A DNA stretch of 11,031 bases from Polynucleobacter meluiroseus (GCA_943329505.2 CALQED020000019.1:1-11031); one strand, 5' to 3'. Counted from the first letter of the stretch, positions 1-7,125 are shown. Made by a program: numbers and translations. Notes: a model not told the origin generated them from the sequence alone.

Positions 1-1057
1 TACCAAGATTTCAAAACCGTTTTGTAACTTAATTCGCTTTAAGCGCTTCTCTGATGATGTCGACACCATCAAAAAACTAAAAGAAGATCCTGTCGTTTTG
101 GTAGTAGCTCCTTTATCTGGTCACCACTCTACTTTGCTACGCGATACCGTACGTACTCTCTTAGAAGGTCACAAGGTTTATATTACGGACTGGATTGATG
201 CTCGCAACGTACCCATCAGTGAGGGTGAGTTTGGTCTAGATGACTATGTTCTTTATCTTCAAGAATTTATCCGCTCTATTGGCGCGCAAGATCTGCATGT
301 TATTTCTGTATGTCAGCCTACTGTTCCAACCTTGGGCGCCATTTCCTTGATGGCTTCTGCCGGTGAAGTAACGCCTGCCTCGATGATCATGATGGGCGGC
401 CCAATTGATGCACGTAAATCACCTACTGCTGTAAATAACTTAGCAGAACAAAAATCCCATAATTGGTTTGAAAGCCATGTGATTTATAAGGTTCCGCCCA
501 ACTACCCAGGCGCTGGACGTCGCGTTTACCCAGGATTTTTGCAGCACACCGGCTTTATCGCCATGAACCCACAAAATCATTTGCAATCCCATTGGGACTA
601 TTTCCAAGATCTCGTCCGGGGTGATGAACAAGATACTGAATCACATATTCGCTTCTATGATGAATACAACGCAGTGTTGGATTTGGATGCGAAATTTTAT
701 TTAGATACCATCAAAACGGTATTCCAAGATTACGCATTACCAAATGGCACTTGGGAAGTAGCCGGGCAATTAGTGAAGCCACAAGATATTCAGAAAACTG
801 CACTGCTCACTATCGAAGGTGAGTTGGATGATATTTCTGGAAGCGGCCAAACACGCTCTGCCCATGGTTTATGTACAGGCATTCCAAAAGAGCATAAAGC
901 ACACTATGAAGTATCTGGTGCTGGGCACTATGGTATTTTTGCTGGTCGTCGTTGGCGTGATAAGGTTTATCCCAAGATTAAACACTTTATTCGTGAGCAC
1001 CAACTAGCTAACCAGCAATCTCAAGCAAGACCTTCTGAAGTAGAAGGTTCTGACTAA
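1..1057 (+). CDS. phaZ: Intracellular poly(3-hydroxybutyrate) depolymerase, 5'-truncated by the window edge
   Basis: This enzyme hydrolyses native intracellular PHB granules to 3-hydroxybutyrate units. The reading frame is open from base 2, so the start lies upstream of the window; 351 residues are visible. From what I know of Ralstonia eutropha PhaZ1 (about 419 aa, triad Cys183/Asp355/His388) roughly 80 residues are missing. The visible protein has a lipase-box-like SVCQPT with Cys in place of Ser (Cys codon 311-313), an Asp in GELDD (827-829) and a His in GAGHYG (926-928). The Cys-Asp spacing of 172 and Cys-His spacing of 205 equal those of PhaZ1, which strongly supports the call. Other family stretches are VAPLSGHHSTLLRDTVRTLL near the N-terminal side and YITDW. 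There is no sign of a secreted form. The TTG at 98 lies within conserved sequence and is not the start. A hairpin follows the stop. Confidence 0.93.
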   Translation, partial: TKISKPFCNLIRFKRFSDDVDTIKKLKEDPVVLVVAPLSGHHSTLLRDTVRTLLEGHKVYITDWIDARNVPISEGEFGLDDYVLYLQEFIRSIGAQDLHVISVCQPTVPTLGAISLMASAGEVTPASMIMMGGPIDARKSPTAVNNLAEQKSHNWFESHVIYKVPPNYPGAGRRVYPGFLQHTGFIAMNPQNHLQSHWDYFQDLVRGDEQDTESHIRFYDEYNAVLDLDAKFYLDTIKTVFQDYALPNGTWEVAGQLVKPQDIQKTALLTIEGELDDISGSGQTRSAHGLCTGIPKEHKAHYEVSGAGHYGIFAGRRWRDKVYPKIKHFIREHQLANQQSQARPSEVEGSD

Positions 1058-1066
1058 GTGAAAATG

Positions 1067-1100
1067 AGTGAGGGTTTGCGCCCTCACTGTTCAAACTTTT
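1067..1100 (+). terminator. Hairpin after phaZ, probable weak terminator
   Basis: AGTGAGGG (1067-1074) and CCCTCACT (1081-1088) form a perfect 8-bp stem with a 6-base loop, 9 bases after the phaZ stop. The tail is only loosely T-rich (CTTTT at 1096-1100), so termination may be partial and read-through into the rnfB-like gene is possible. The hairpin itself is seen; the role is inferred. Confidence 0.55.
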
Positions 1101-1107
1101 CAAGGCA

Positions 1108-1800
1108 ATGAAAATACGGCAAGCGAACGAACTCACTGATCGCTTAGAGGATCTACTTCCTCAAACCCAATGCACAAAATGCGGCTATCCGGATTGTAGG
1201 GGCTATGCCCAAGCACTTGCTAGCGGAGAGGCCCTGCCGAATCGCTGTCCACCTGGCGGTGTAGAAGGCATCAAAAGACTCAGTCAAGTGCTGACACCCA
1301 TCTATCCTCAAGATGCCTTTAAGCTCAACCCCACCATTGACCCAAAGTGCGGGATTGAGCGGCCAAGACCCGTTGCATTCATTGATCCACAAACATGCAT
1401 CGGTTGCACACTCTGTATTCAGGCTTGTCCTGTTGATGCCATTGTTGGCGCATCCAAACAAATGCATGTTGTGCTTACTGAATGGTGTACAGGCTGTGAT
1501 CTTTGTATACCGCCGTGCCCTGTAGATTGCATCAGCATGATCAATGTGACTGGTGAGCAAACCGGTTGGAATGCTTGGGCCCCTGAACTCGCCGACCTCT
1601 CACGCAAGCGCTATCACGATCGCACAAGCCGTCTTGAGCGTGAGGAAAAAGAGAATGATGCACGTTTAGCTAAAAAAGCTGCCGCTAAATTAGCCGCTGT
1701 CAATGCAGAACAACCTACTACAGTAGATCAAGCAAAAGAGCAGGAGCGTAAACGCGCCATCATTGCTGCAGCGATTGCGAGAGCACAGCAAAAGTCATGA
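1108..1800 (+). CDS. rnfB: RnfB/RsxB-like electron-transport protein, soluble form with three Fe-S cluster motifs
   Basis: This 230-residue protein should carry electrons through iron-sulfur clusters. It opens with the RnfB-type Fe-S domain (Cys22, 25, 30 and 47, in TQCTKCGYPDC and NRCPPGG), followed by two ferredoxin CxxCxxCxxxCP motifs at Cys97/100/103/107 and Cys127/130/133/137. The tail from about 165 is rich in Lys, Arg, Glu and Ala and probably helical. Canonical RnfB of gammaproteobacteria begins with a membrane helix; this protein starts directly with the cluster domain and has none, so it is probably cytoplasmic. No rnfA, C, D, G or E gene is in view. Its stop overlaps the nth start (ATGA, 1797-1800), implying translational coupling. 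The ATG at 1108 has AAGG only 2 bases upstream, a poor spacing, but no better start was found and the N-terminus matches the family. The electron donor and acceptor are unknown. Confidence 0.88.
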   Translation: MKIRQANELTDRLEDLLPQTQCTKCGYPDCRGYAQALASGEALPNRCPPGGVEGIKRLSQVLTPIYPQDAFKLNPTIDPKCGIERPRPVAFIDPQTCIGCTLCIQACPVDAIVGASKQMHVVLTEWCTGCDLCIPPCPVDCISMINVTGEQTGWNAWAPELADLSRKRYHDRTSRLEREEKENDARLAKKAAAKLAAVNAEQPTTVDQAKEQERKRAIIAAAIARAQQKS

Positions 1801-2456
1801 TGAACCTGGAGAAGCGACGTACTTTTTTTGAGCAGCTCAAAGCAAATAATCCCAAGCCAGAAACAGAACTGGAATATAGCTCACCATTTGAATTACTCAT
1901 TGCAGTCCTGCTGTCTGCACAAGCAACGGATATCTCGGTCAATAAGGGTACCCGTAAGCTTTTCAAGATTGCGAATACACCCCAAGCCCTATTGGATCTT
2001 GGTGAAGAAGGTGTTCGCCCCTATATTCAACATATTGGCCTATTTAACTCCAAAGGTAAGCATATTCAAGAGACGTGCCGCCTATTACTGGAAAAACATC
2101 ATGGTCAGGTGCCTGAAACTCGAGAAGAACTTGAAGCCCTCCCGGGTGTTGGCAGAAAAACAGCTAATGTTATTCTCAATACTGCCTTTGGACAGCCTAC
2201 GATTGCAGTCGATACCCACATCTTCCGAGTTTCCAATCGGACTGGCTTAGCGCCTGGCAAAGATGTTGTCCAAGTAGAGGAGCAACTCCTTAAACGCGTC
2301 CCTAAAGAATATCTATTAGACGCACACCATTGGCTGATTTTGCATGGTAGATATACCTGTAAAGCGCGCAATCCAGAATGCGCGCAATGTATTGTTGAAC
2401 CACTATGCGGCTTTAAACAAAAAACTGGCAAAGGAAAAGTGCGTGGCGATATTTAA
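1797..2456 (+). CDS. nth: Endonuclease III (DNA glycosylase/AP lyase)
   Basis: This base-excision-repair enzyme removes oxidised pyrimidines and cleaves the abasic site. The helix-hairpin-helix LPGVGRKTA (115-123) holds the catalytic Lys121, and VDTHIFRV holds Asp139. The [4Fe-4S] ligands Cys188, 195, 198 and 204 have the family spacing C-x6-C-x2-C-x5-C. Length (219) fits the E. coli enzyme (211). Two adjacent ATGs are possible starts, at 1797 and 1800; starting at 1800 gives Lys120, Asp138 and Cys187/194/197/203, identical to E. coli numbering, so 1800 may be the true start. There is no clear ribosome binding site, consistent with coupling to the rnfB-like gene through the ATGA overlap. The 3' end overlaps the following gene by 14 bases. 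The same rnf/rsx-nth gene order is known in E. coli. Confidence 0.96.
   Translation: MMNLEKRRTFFEQLKANNPKPETELEYSSPFELLIAVLLSAQATDISVNKGTRKLFKIANTPQALLDLGEEGVRPYIQHIGLFNSKGKHIQETCRLLLEKHHGQVPETREELEALPGVGRKTANVILNTAFGQPTIAVDTHIFRVSNRTGLAPGKDVVQVEEQLLKRVPKEYLLDAHHWLILHGRYTCKARNPECAQCIVEPLCGFKQKTGKGKVRGDI
2431..2435 (+). promoter_or_regulatory. Ribosome binding site deciding the GTG start of the DUF1841 gene
   Basis: AAGGA lies inside the end of nth, 7 bases before the GTG at 2443. No ATG is available near the conserved N-terminus (FNPTREEVRRFF), so this site supports the GTG start. Confidence 0.6.
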
Positions 2457-2874
2457 TCCAACCCGTGAAGAAGTGCGGCGCTTTTTCTGTGATACCTGGA
2501 AGAAGAAGACTGAGAATCACATCTTAGATCCAATGGAAACCCTCGCAGGCGAGTGGATGGAGCAGCATCCGGAATACCATGCACTCCTAGCAGATCCCGA
2601 AGGCGCTCTCGGACAAGATTACACGCCAGAGCGAGGTGAAACAAACCCTTTTTTACATTTATCGATGCATTTATCCATCAGCGAACAGATCTCAATTAAC
2701 CAACCGCCCGGAATCAAAGAGATAGCTGAAAAGCTGATGAAAAAATTAGGGTCTGAGCATGAGGCCCAACACTTGATAATGGAATGCTTGGGTCAAGTGA
2801 TGTGGGAAGCCCAACGCGAAGGAAAACCACTCAACCCCGAGAACTATCTCGAGGCTTTAAAAAAATTAGTTTAA
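2443..2874 (+). CDS. DUF1841 family protein, function unknown
   Basis: A 143-residue protein that I recognise as the betaproteobacterial DUF1841 family; no function is known to me. The GTG start at 2443 gives MAIFNPTREEVRRFF, the usual family opening, and has AAGGA 7 bases upstream; an in-frame ATG at 2344 would add 33 residues encoded by the nth gene in another frame and is rejected. The protein looks mainly helical and soluble, with no signal peptide or membrane segment. It is rich in placed histidines: HPEYH (42, 46), HLSMH with a downstream Glu81 (72, 76), and HEAQH with a downstream Glu114 (106, 110). The repeated HxxxH plus Glu pattern could bind a metal, but this is inference. It overlaps nth by 14 bases, so it is almost certainly translated from the same messenger. 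It faces the Bug gene tail to tail across 40 bases in which I saw no strong terminator. Confidence 0.85.
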   Translation: MAIFNPTREEVRRFFCDTWKKKTENHILDPMETLAGEWMEQHPEYHALLADPEGALGQDYTPERGETNPFLHLSMHLSISEQISINQPPGIKEIAEKLMKKLGSEHEAQHLIMECLGQVMWEAQREGKPLNPENYLEALKKLV

Positions 2875-2914
2875 AAAATAAAGCGCCTTTTCCTTCTTGA
2901 AATGGCTCACCCAA

Positions 2915-3895
2915 TCATTGATCAATCGTTATCTGAGATTGCGCAATCAGCTTACGCCACCTTTCAATTTCACTTTTAATGAAGGTAGCAAACTGCTCCG
3001 GAGTTCCCGGCATTGGATCAGCACCTTGCGCAATCAGCTTATCCCGAAAATTAGGATCAGCCAGAATGCCCTGCAACTCCTTATTCAGTCGGTTGCGAAT
3101 ATTGGCCGGTAAATTTGCAGGAGCCACAAGACCATACCAAGTTGCCATGTCATAGCCAGGCAAACCCGATTCTGCAATCGTCGGCACTCCAGGGGCAGCG
3201 GCTGATCGCTTGGCTGTCGTTACGCCCAAGGCCTTTAAATTGTTAGCTTTTACCTGTGGAACTGCACTCGGCAAGTTTGGAAAGCTCATATCGACTTGCC
3301 CTGAAATCACATCCGGCATGGCGCTACCAGTCCCTTTGTAGGGCACATGAATCATATCAATCTTAGCCATTTTTTCAAATAGGACAGCAGATAGATGCAC
3401 TGATGTTCCACTACCACTGGATGCAAAAGTGAGTCTGCCAGGATTAGCCTTTGCTGCTGCAATGACATCGCCTACAGTGTTATAGGGAGACTTGGCATTC
3501 ACCACCAACATATTGGGTGCCGAGAATACGCTACCAATTGCTGTGAAATCATTGACGGGGTCATACGATAAATTTTTATAGAGCGAAACATTGACCGCAT
3601 GACCAATCGAGGGAAAATACAGGGTGTAACCATCAGGCGCTGAGCGGGCTACTATATCTGCAGCAATATTGCCATTCGCACCCGCTTTATTCTCTACGAT
3701 GACAGGTTGACCCAGCCGAGTTGATAAACCCTCTGCCAAGGCTCGCCCTACACTATCAGCAGAGCCACCTGGAGAAAATCCCACAATCAAACGAATGGGT
3801 TTGGTTGGATACATGTCCTTAGTTTGAGCAAAGCCTGAGCTCATGCTAAAAGCACATAAGAATGACAGTAGCAATATTTTCGAAGGTAATTTCAT
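2915..3895 (-). CDS. Bug family (TctC-like) periplasmic tripartite tricarboxylate transporter substrate-binding protein
   Basis: A 326-residue extracytoplasmic binding protein that captures a small, usually carboxylated, ligand. Residues 1-23 form a Sec signal peptide: Lys at 2 and 6, a hydrophobic core, and probable cleavage after SSGFA. The Bug hallmarks follow: YPTKPIRLIVGFSPGGSADS (29-48), GQPVIVENKAGANGNIAAD (62-80) and the APDGYTL segment. No TctA/TctB membrane partner is in view, which is common for Bug proteins in the Burkholderiales. Its ATG overlaps the stop of the CoA-transferase B gene by 4 bases (ATGA, 3892-3895), so the two are translationally coupled, and the ligand may be a precursor or substrate of that CoA-transferase. 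The ligand cannot be read from the sequence. Confidence is high for the family and low for any substrate. Confidence 0.92.
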   Translation of the reverse strand: MKLPSKILLLSFLCAFSMSSGFAQTKDMYPTKPIRLIVGFSPGGSADSVGRALAEGLSTRLGQPVIVENKAGANGNIAADIVARSAPDGYTLYFPSIGHAVNVSLYKNLSYDPVNDFTAIGSVFSAPNMLVVNAKSPYNTVGDVIAAAKANPGRLTFASSGSGTSVHLSAVLFEKMAKIDMIHVPYKGTGSAMPDVISGQVDMSFPNLPSAVPQVKANNLKALGVTTAKRSAAAPGVPTIAESGLPGYDMATWYGLVAPANLPANIRNRLNKELQGILADPNFRDKLIAQGADPMPGTPEQFATFIKSEIERWRKLIAQSQITIDQ

Positions 3896-4554
3896 TGGCT
3901 AGCTCTCTGCATTGGCACACCACTTAACTCTTGTAACTCTTCAAAACTGAGCCCATCTACCCAATCGATTGCGACTAAACCTTCAGGCCTGACGGCAATC
4001 GTTGCTAGATCGGTATAAATACAATCTACCGCTGCAAGTGCTGTTAGGGGATAAGTACATTGATCAACCAATTTGGACTCCCCTGACTTTGTGAGATGCT
4101 CCATCATCACAAACAACTTCTTTGCCCCCAACGCTAAATCCATCGCGCCACCTACCGCTGGGATTGCTTGAGGATCACCCGTTCTCCAGTTAGCAACGTC
4201 TCCTTTGATCGAAACTTGAAAGGCTCCCAAGACACAAATATCAATATGGCCTCCGCGAATCATCACAAAGGAGTCAGCGTGATGACATAGTGAAGCGCCA
4301 GGCAACATCGTGACAGGCTGCTTACCCGCATTGACTAGCTCTTCATCAATTTCATGATCTTGAGCCAATGGGCCCATGCCGAGCAAACCATTTTCTGAAT
4401 GGAGCAAAATTTCTTTGTCAGGCGGCAGATAGTTTGAAATGCTCATAGGTTGGCCAATACCCAAGTTGACATGAGCGCCGTCTGGTATGTCTTGGACAAT
4501 CCGCTTGGCAATATCGGCTGTTGTCCGTTTTTGTACCTTAGAGAGATCAATCAT
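3892..4554 (-). CDS. 3-oxoacid (or 3-oxoadipate) CoA-transferase subunit B
   Basis: Catalytic subunit of a two-subunit family I CoA-transferase that moves CoA from succinyl-CoA to a 3-oxoacid. The 220-residue protein carries the catalytic signature LHSENGLLG (51-59) with the active-site glutamate at 54, preceded by VNLGIGQP, and later GGAMDLALGAKK, typical of ScoB, PcaJ and SCOT C-terminal halves. Length fits the family (about 210-220). The start overlaps the stop of subunit A by 4 bases (4551-4554) and the stop overlaps the Bug gene start by 4 bases. Sequence alone does not separate acetoacetate-specific (ScoB) from 3-oxoadipate-specific (PcaJ) enzymes; no other pca gene is in view, and a PHB depolymerase about 3 kb away slightly favours acetoacetate. 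Confidence 0.92.
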   Translation of the reverse strand: MIDLSKVQKRTTADIAKRIVQDIPDGAHVNLGIGQPMSISNYLPPDKEILLHSENGLLGMGPLAQDHEIDEELVNAGKQPVTMLPGASLCHHADSFVMIRGGHIDICVLGAFQVSIKGDVANWRTGDPQAIPAVGGAMDLALGAKKLFVMMEHLTKSGESKLVDQCTYPLTALAAVDCIYTDLATIAVRPEGLVAIDWVDGLSFEELQELSGVPMQRASQ

Positions 4555-5222
4555 GATTTACCTTCAACACGTACTATCCGTTTTACAAAAATTCCAGGGG
4601 TCACGATAATTTCTGGGTCTAAGCTGCCAAGCTCTACCACCTCATTGACTTGGGCAATCGTACAGCGCGCAGCGGTAGCCATAATCGGACCAAAATTTCG
4701 ACCAGTACGGTGATACGTGAGATTACCCCAGCGATCACCTTTGTCCGCCTTAATTAATGCGTAGTCCGCCTTAATCGCAGTTTCAAAAATATGATTGATA
4801 CCATCAATCTCCCGGGCGTCCTTACCTTCAGCTAACTCAGTTCCAAAACCCGTGGGTGTATAAAACCCACCAATACCAGCACCTCCTGCACGGATACGCT
4901 CAGCCAGCGTACCCTGGGGGACCAACTCTAATTCAATCTTGCCAGCACGATAGAGGTCATCAAATGCGCTCGACCCCGGTTGACGCGGAAATGAGCAAAC
5001 CATTTTCTTGACCTGACCACCGCCAATGAGTTTTGCAATACCCACGCCGGAGTTCCCTGCATTATTGCTAACAATCGTCAAGTTCTTGGCGCCTTGCTCA
5101 GCCAATGCATCCAATAAGTAAATGGGCAGACCTGCCCCACCAAAACCAGAAACCAATATGGTCGAGCCATCAGGAATATCCTGCACAGCCTCAGCTACGC
5201 TAGGAATAATTTTATTGATCAC
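4551..5222 (-). CDS. 3-oxoacid (or 3-oxoadipate) CoA-transferase subunit A
   Basis: Partner subunit of the CoA-transferase encoded by the next gene, with which it forms the active enzyme. The 223 residues include DGSTILVSGFGGAGLP (18-33), the family's N-terminal signature with Ser in place of the usual first Gly of GGF. They also include TIVSNNAGNSG, LVPQGTLAERIRAGGAGIGG and the closing TPGIFVKRIV, all typical of ScoA/PcaI. The start is GTG at 5220-5222, supported by GGAGA (5229-5233) 6 bases upstream and by the conserved MINKI opening. It is first in the A-B-Bug unit. The 61-base gap to the upstream HIT gene holds a strong inverted repeat (5258-5272), so the unit may have its own regulated promoter or be read through from the HIT gene. 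Substrate choice is unresolved, as for subunit B. Confidence 0.92.
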   Translation of the reverse strand: MINKIIPSVAEAVQDIPDGSTILVSGFGGAGLPIYLLDALAEQGAKNLTIVSNNAGNSGVGIAKLIGGGQVKKMVCSFPRQPGSSAFDDLYRAGKIELELVPQGTLAERIRAGGAGIGGFYTPTGFGTELAEGKDAREIDGINHIFETAIKADYALIKADKGDRWGNLTYHRTGRNFGPIMATAARCTIAQVNEVVELGSLDPEIIVTPGIFVKRIVRVEGKS

Positions 5223-5228
5223 TACCTG

Positions 5229-5233
5229 TCTCC
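5229..5233 (-). promoter_or_regulatory. Ribosome binding site supporting the GTG start of CoA-transferase subunit A
   Basis: GGAGA on the minus strand lies 6 bases before the GTG at 5222, a good Shine-Dalgarno position. Confidence 0.65.
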
Positions 5234-5257
5234 ATCTATTTTTATTTGGTGTTTTAT

Positions 5258-5272
5258 TTCAGCCAGGCTGAA
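5258..5272. repeat. 15-base inverted repeat upstream of the CoA-transferase operon
   Basis: TTCAGCC-A-GGCTGAA is a perfect 7-bp inverted repeat around one central base, between the HIT gene stop and the CoA-transferase A start. It contains TCAGCCAGGCTGA, a T-N11-A dyad of the LysR-site type. No T-run follows on the minus strand, so it is a poor terminator for the HIT gene and could instead be a transcription-factor operator. The role is inferred. Confidence 0.5.
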
Positions 5273-5283
5273 TAAGTACTAAT

Positions 5284-5724
5284 TTAATGCATTTGGGAAA
5301 TTGCCGAGCGAATTGCGGCGGGCAGCTCTTTAGCAAGGTCTCTGCGTACCTCTAAAAAAGATTTGGGGGTCTCCTGAACTCTGGCGGACCATGGTGAACC
5401 TGGAAAAAAGGCATCATCCTGAAATCTTGGAATCACGTGCCAGTGGATATGGGGGACCATATTGCCAAGCGCCGCAAGATTAATCTTATCTGGCCGCATG
5501 ACGTGACGCACGGCCTCTTCGACAACAAACACTAGCGACATGATGTGCTCACGCTCTCCATAGGTGAGATCAGACATCTCAGCGAGGTGCCGATTCCAAA
5601 TCACCCTACAAAAACCTGGGAGATCTGGATCATTCACTAAGATGACGCGACAGTCATCCCCACGCCAAATCAGCTCACCCTCTTCGGGTGTGAGTTCTGC
5701 CTTACAGAGTACACAATTTGCCAT
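5284..5724 (-). CDS. HIT family nucleotide hydrolase/transferase
   Basis: A 146-residue cytoplasmic protein of the histidine-triad superfamily, which hydrolyses nucleotide phosphoramidates or dinucleoside polyphosphates. The triad HIHWHVI sits at 92-98; by analogy with Fhit and Hint the middle His94 is the nucleophile. An N-terminal CVLC (Cys4, Cys7), with His46 in NRHLAEM and the triad region, suggests a bound zinc as in several bacterial HIT proteins. The ATG at 5722-5724 is fixed by Cys4 and Cys7 but has no recognisable ribosome binding site; only pyrimidine-rich TTCTTTCC precedes it. A hairpin ends 20 bases upstream, so the gene may use a promoter very close to its start. Natural substrate unknown. 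Confidence 0.9.
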   Translation of the reverse strand: MANCVLCKAELTPEEGELIWRGDDCRVILVNDPDLPGFCRVIWNRHLAEMSDLTYGEREHIMSLVFVVEEAVRHVMRPDKINLAALGNMVPHIHWHVIPRFQDDAFFPGSPWSARVQETPKSFLEVRRDLAKELPAAIRSAISQMH

Positions 5725-5744
5725 GGAAAGAATGTATACGAAAA

Positions 5745-5783
5745 CGGCATCTAAGTCACCCTTGTGGGGAAATTTAGATGCCG
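5745..5783 (-). terminator. Hairpin after aceA, probable rho-independent terminator
   Basis: CGGCATCTAA and TTAGATGCCG form a perfect 10-bp stem with a 19-base loop; on the minus strand the stem is followed by TTTT. It begins 37 bases past the aceA stop and ends 20 bases before the HIT start. The loop contains CCCCACAAGGG, which can form a small inner hairpin. The short T-run suggests incomplete termination. A leader element controlling the HIT gene is an alternative reading. Confidence 0.6.
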
Positions 5784-5820
5784 CGGGGTCAAGCTACCAC
5801 TACATAATGGTTCGAGAGTT

Positions 5821-7119
5821 TTAGTGGAACTGCTCTTCTTCAGTAGAACCAGTCAATGCAGTCACCGAAGACTTGCCACCCTGAATAACGGTTGTAACAT
5901 CATCAAAGTAACCCGTACCAACCTCTTGCTGATGGGACACAAAGGTATAACCACGCTCACGAGCAGCAAATTCTGGCTCTTGTACTTTTTCTACATATGC
6001 AGTCATGCCACGCTTTGTATAGTCTTGCGCCAAGTCGTACATGTTGTACCACATCGAGTGGATGCCAGCGAGCGTAATAAATTGATACTTGTAACCCATC
6101 GCACCTAGCTCACGTTGGAACTTCGCAATGGTGGCATCGTCTAAGTTTTTCTTCCAATTAAAAGAGGGCGAGCAGTTATAGGCCAACATTTTTCCTGGGA
6201 ACTTCGCACGAATCGCTTCAGCAAACTGACGAGCAAACTGGAGATCGGGTGTACCAGTCTCACACCAAACCATATCTGCGTATGCAGCGTATGCTAAACC
6301 GCGTGAGATCGCCTGATCCAAGCCTTTGTGTGTTTTGTAGAAGCCTTCCGGAGTGCGTTCGCCTGTTAAGAATGGCTTATCGTTCTCATCATAATCAGAG
6401 GTCAACAAGTCAGCAGCCTCAGCATCTGTCCTAGCCAAAATAATTGTTGGAACGCCCATCACATCAGCAGCCAAGCGGGCAGAGACTAATTTTTGTACAG
6501 ATTCAGTGGTTGGCAACAATACCTTGCCACCTAAGTGACCACATTTCTTGACGGAAGATAATTGATCTTCGAAGTGAACACCTGCAGCACCTTGCTTAAT
6601 TAATGCCTTACTCAATTCAAACGCATTCAATACACCACCAAAACCTGCTTCAGCATCAGCCACAATCGGAGCAAAGTAATCGATATAACCAGCATCCCCT
6701 TTGTTGATTCCTTTTGCAGTTTGAATTTCATCGGCACGTTGGAATGAGTTATTAATTCGCTCAACCATCTTTGGCACAGAATCTACTGGATAGAGAGATT
6801 GATCTGGATACATCGCTGCATATGAGTTTCCATCAGCAGCAACTTGCCAACCAGACAAGTAGATCGCTTGAATACCAGCCTTAACCTGTTGCATTGCTTG
6901 ACCGCCGGTCAAAGCACCTAAACAGTTTACGTAGGCTTCATTGTTTACAAGCTCCCATAATTTTTCTGCCCCATGTTTGGCCAAGGTGTGCTCGATCTTT
7001 AATGAACCGCGCAGACGGACTACGTCTTCGGCGGTATACCCACGAGTAATGCCTTTCCAGCGTGGATTGGTATCCCAATCTTTTTGAATTGCTGCAATTT
7101 CTGCTTTACGATCAGCCAT
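5821..7119 (-). CDS. aceA: Isocitrate lyase
   Basis: First enzyme of the glyoxylate shunt: it splits isocitrate into glyoxylate and succinate, letting the cell grow on acetate, fatty acids or PHB-derived acetyl-CoA. The 432 residues match the E. coli-type enzyme (434 aa). The active-site signature is KKCGHLGGK (191-199) with the catalytic Cys193. Other family segments are [10 protein letters not shown] (87-96), the metal- and substrate-contacting [11 protein letters not shown] (152-162), HFEDQ and the closing STEEEQFH. The ATG has GGGAG 6 bases upstream (7126-7130). Malate synthase, the partner enzyme, is not in the window. The gene has its own 274-base upstream region with several dyads, so it is probably regulated separately from the upstream exporter gene. 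A hairpin follows the stop. Confidence 0.98.
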   Translation of the reverse strand: MADRKAEIAAIQKDWDTNPRWKGITRGYTAEDVVRLRGSLKIEHTLAKHGAEKLWELVNNEAYVNCLGALTGGQAMQQVKAGIQAIYLSGWQVAADGNSYAAMYPDQSLYPVDSVPKMVERINNSFQRADEIQTAKGINKGDAGYIDYFAPIVADAEAGFGGVLNAFELSKALIKQGAAGVHFEDQLSSVKKCGHLGGKVLLPTTESVQKLVSARLAADVMGVPTIILARTDAEAADLLTSDYDENDKPFLTGERTPEGFYKTHKGLDQAISRGLAYAAYADMVWCETGTPDLQFARQFAEAIRAKFPGKMLAYNCSPSFNWKKNLDDATIAKFQRELGAMGYKYQFITLAGIHSMWYNMYDLAQDYTKRGMTAYVEKVQEPEFAARERGYTFVSHQQEVGTGYFDDVTTVIQGGKSSVTALTGSTEEEQFH

Positions 7120-7125
7120 GTTTTT

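Noticed and set aside
98..1057. Start of the PHB depolymerase at TTG 98
   Set aside because: The frame is open to base 2 and the residues before 98 continue family-like sequence; the gene is simply cut by the window edge.
1153..1560. 135-codon minus-strand frame inside the rnfB-like gene
   Set aside because: It is antisense to a well-supported ferredoxin protein and shows no recognisable domain.
2344..2442. ATG at 2344 as start of the DUF1841 protein
   Set aside because: The extra residues are the shifted-frame reading of the nth Fe-S region; the GTG at 2443 has a good ribosome binding site and the family N-terminus.
2875..2914. Bidirectional terminator between the convergent DUF1841 and Bug genes
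   Set aside because: I looked for a stem here and found only AT-rich runs and a short GCGC; ATTGATCAAT (2917-2926) is a palindrome but lies at the end of the Bug coding region.
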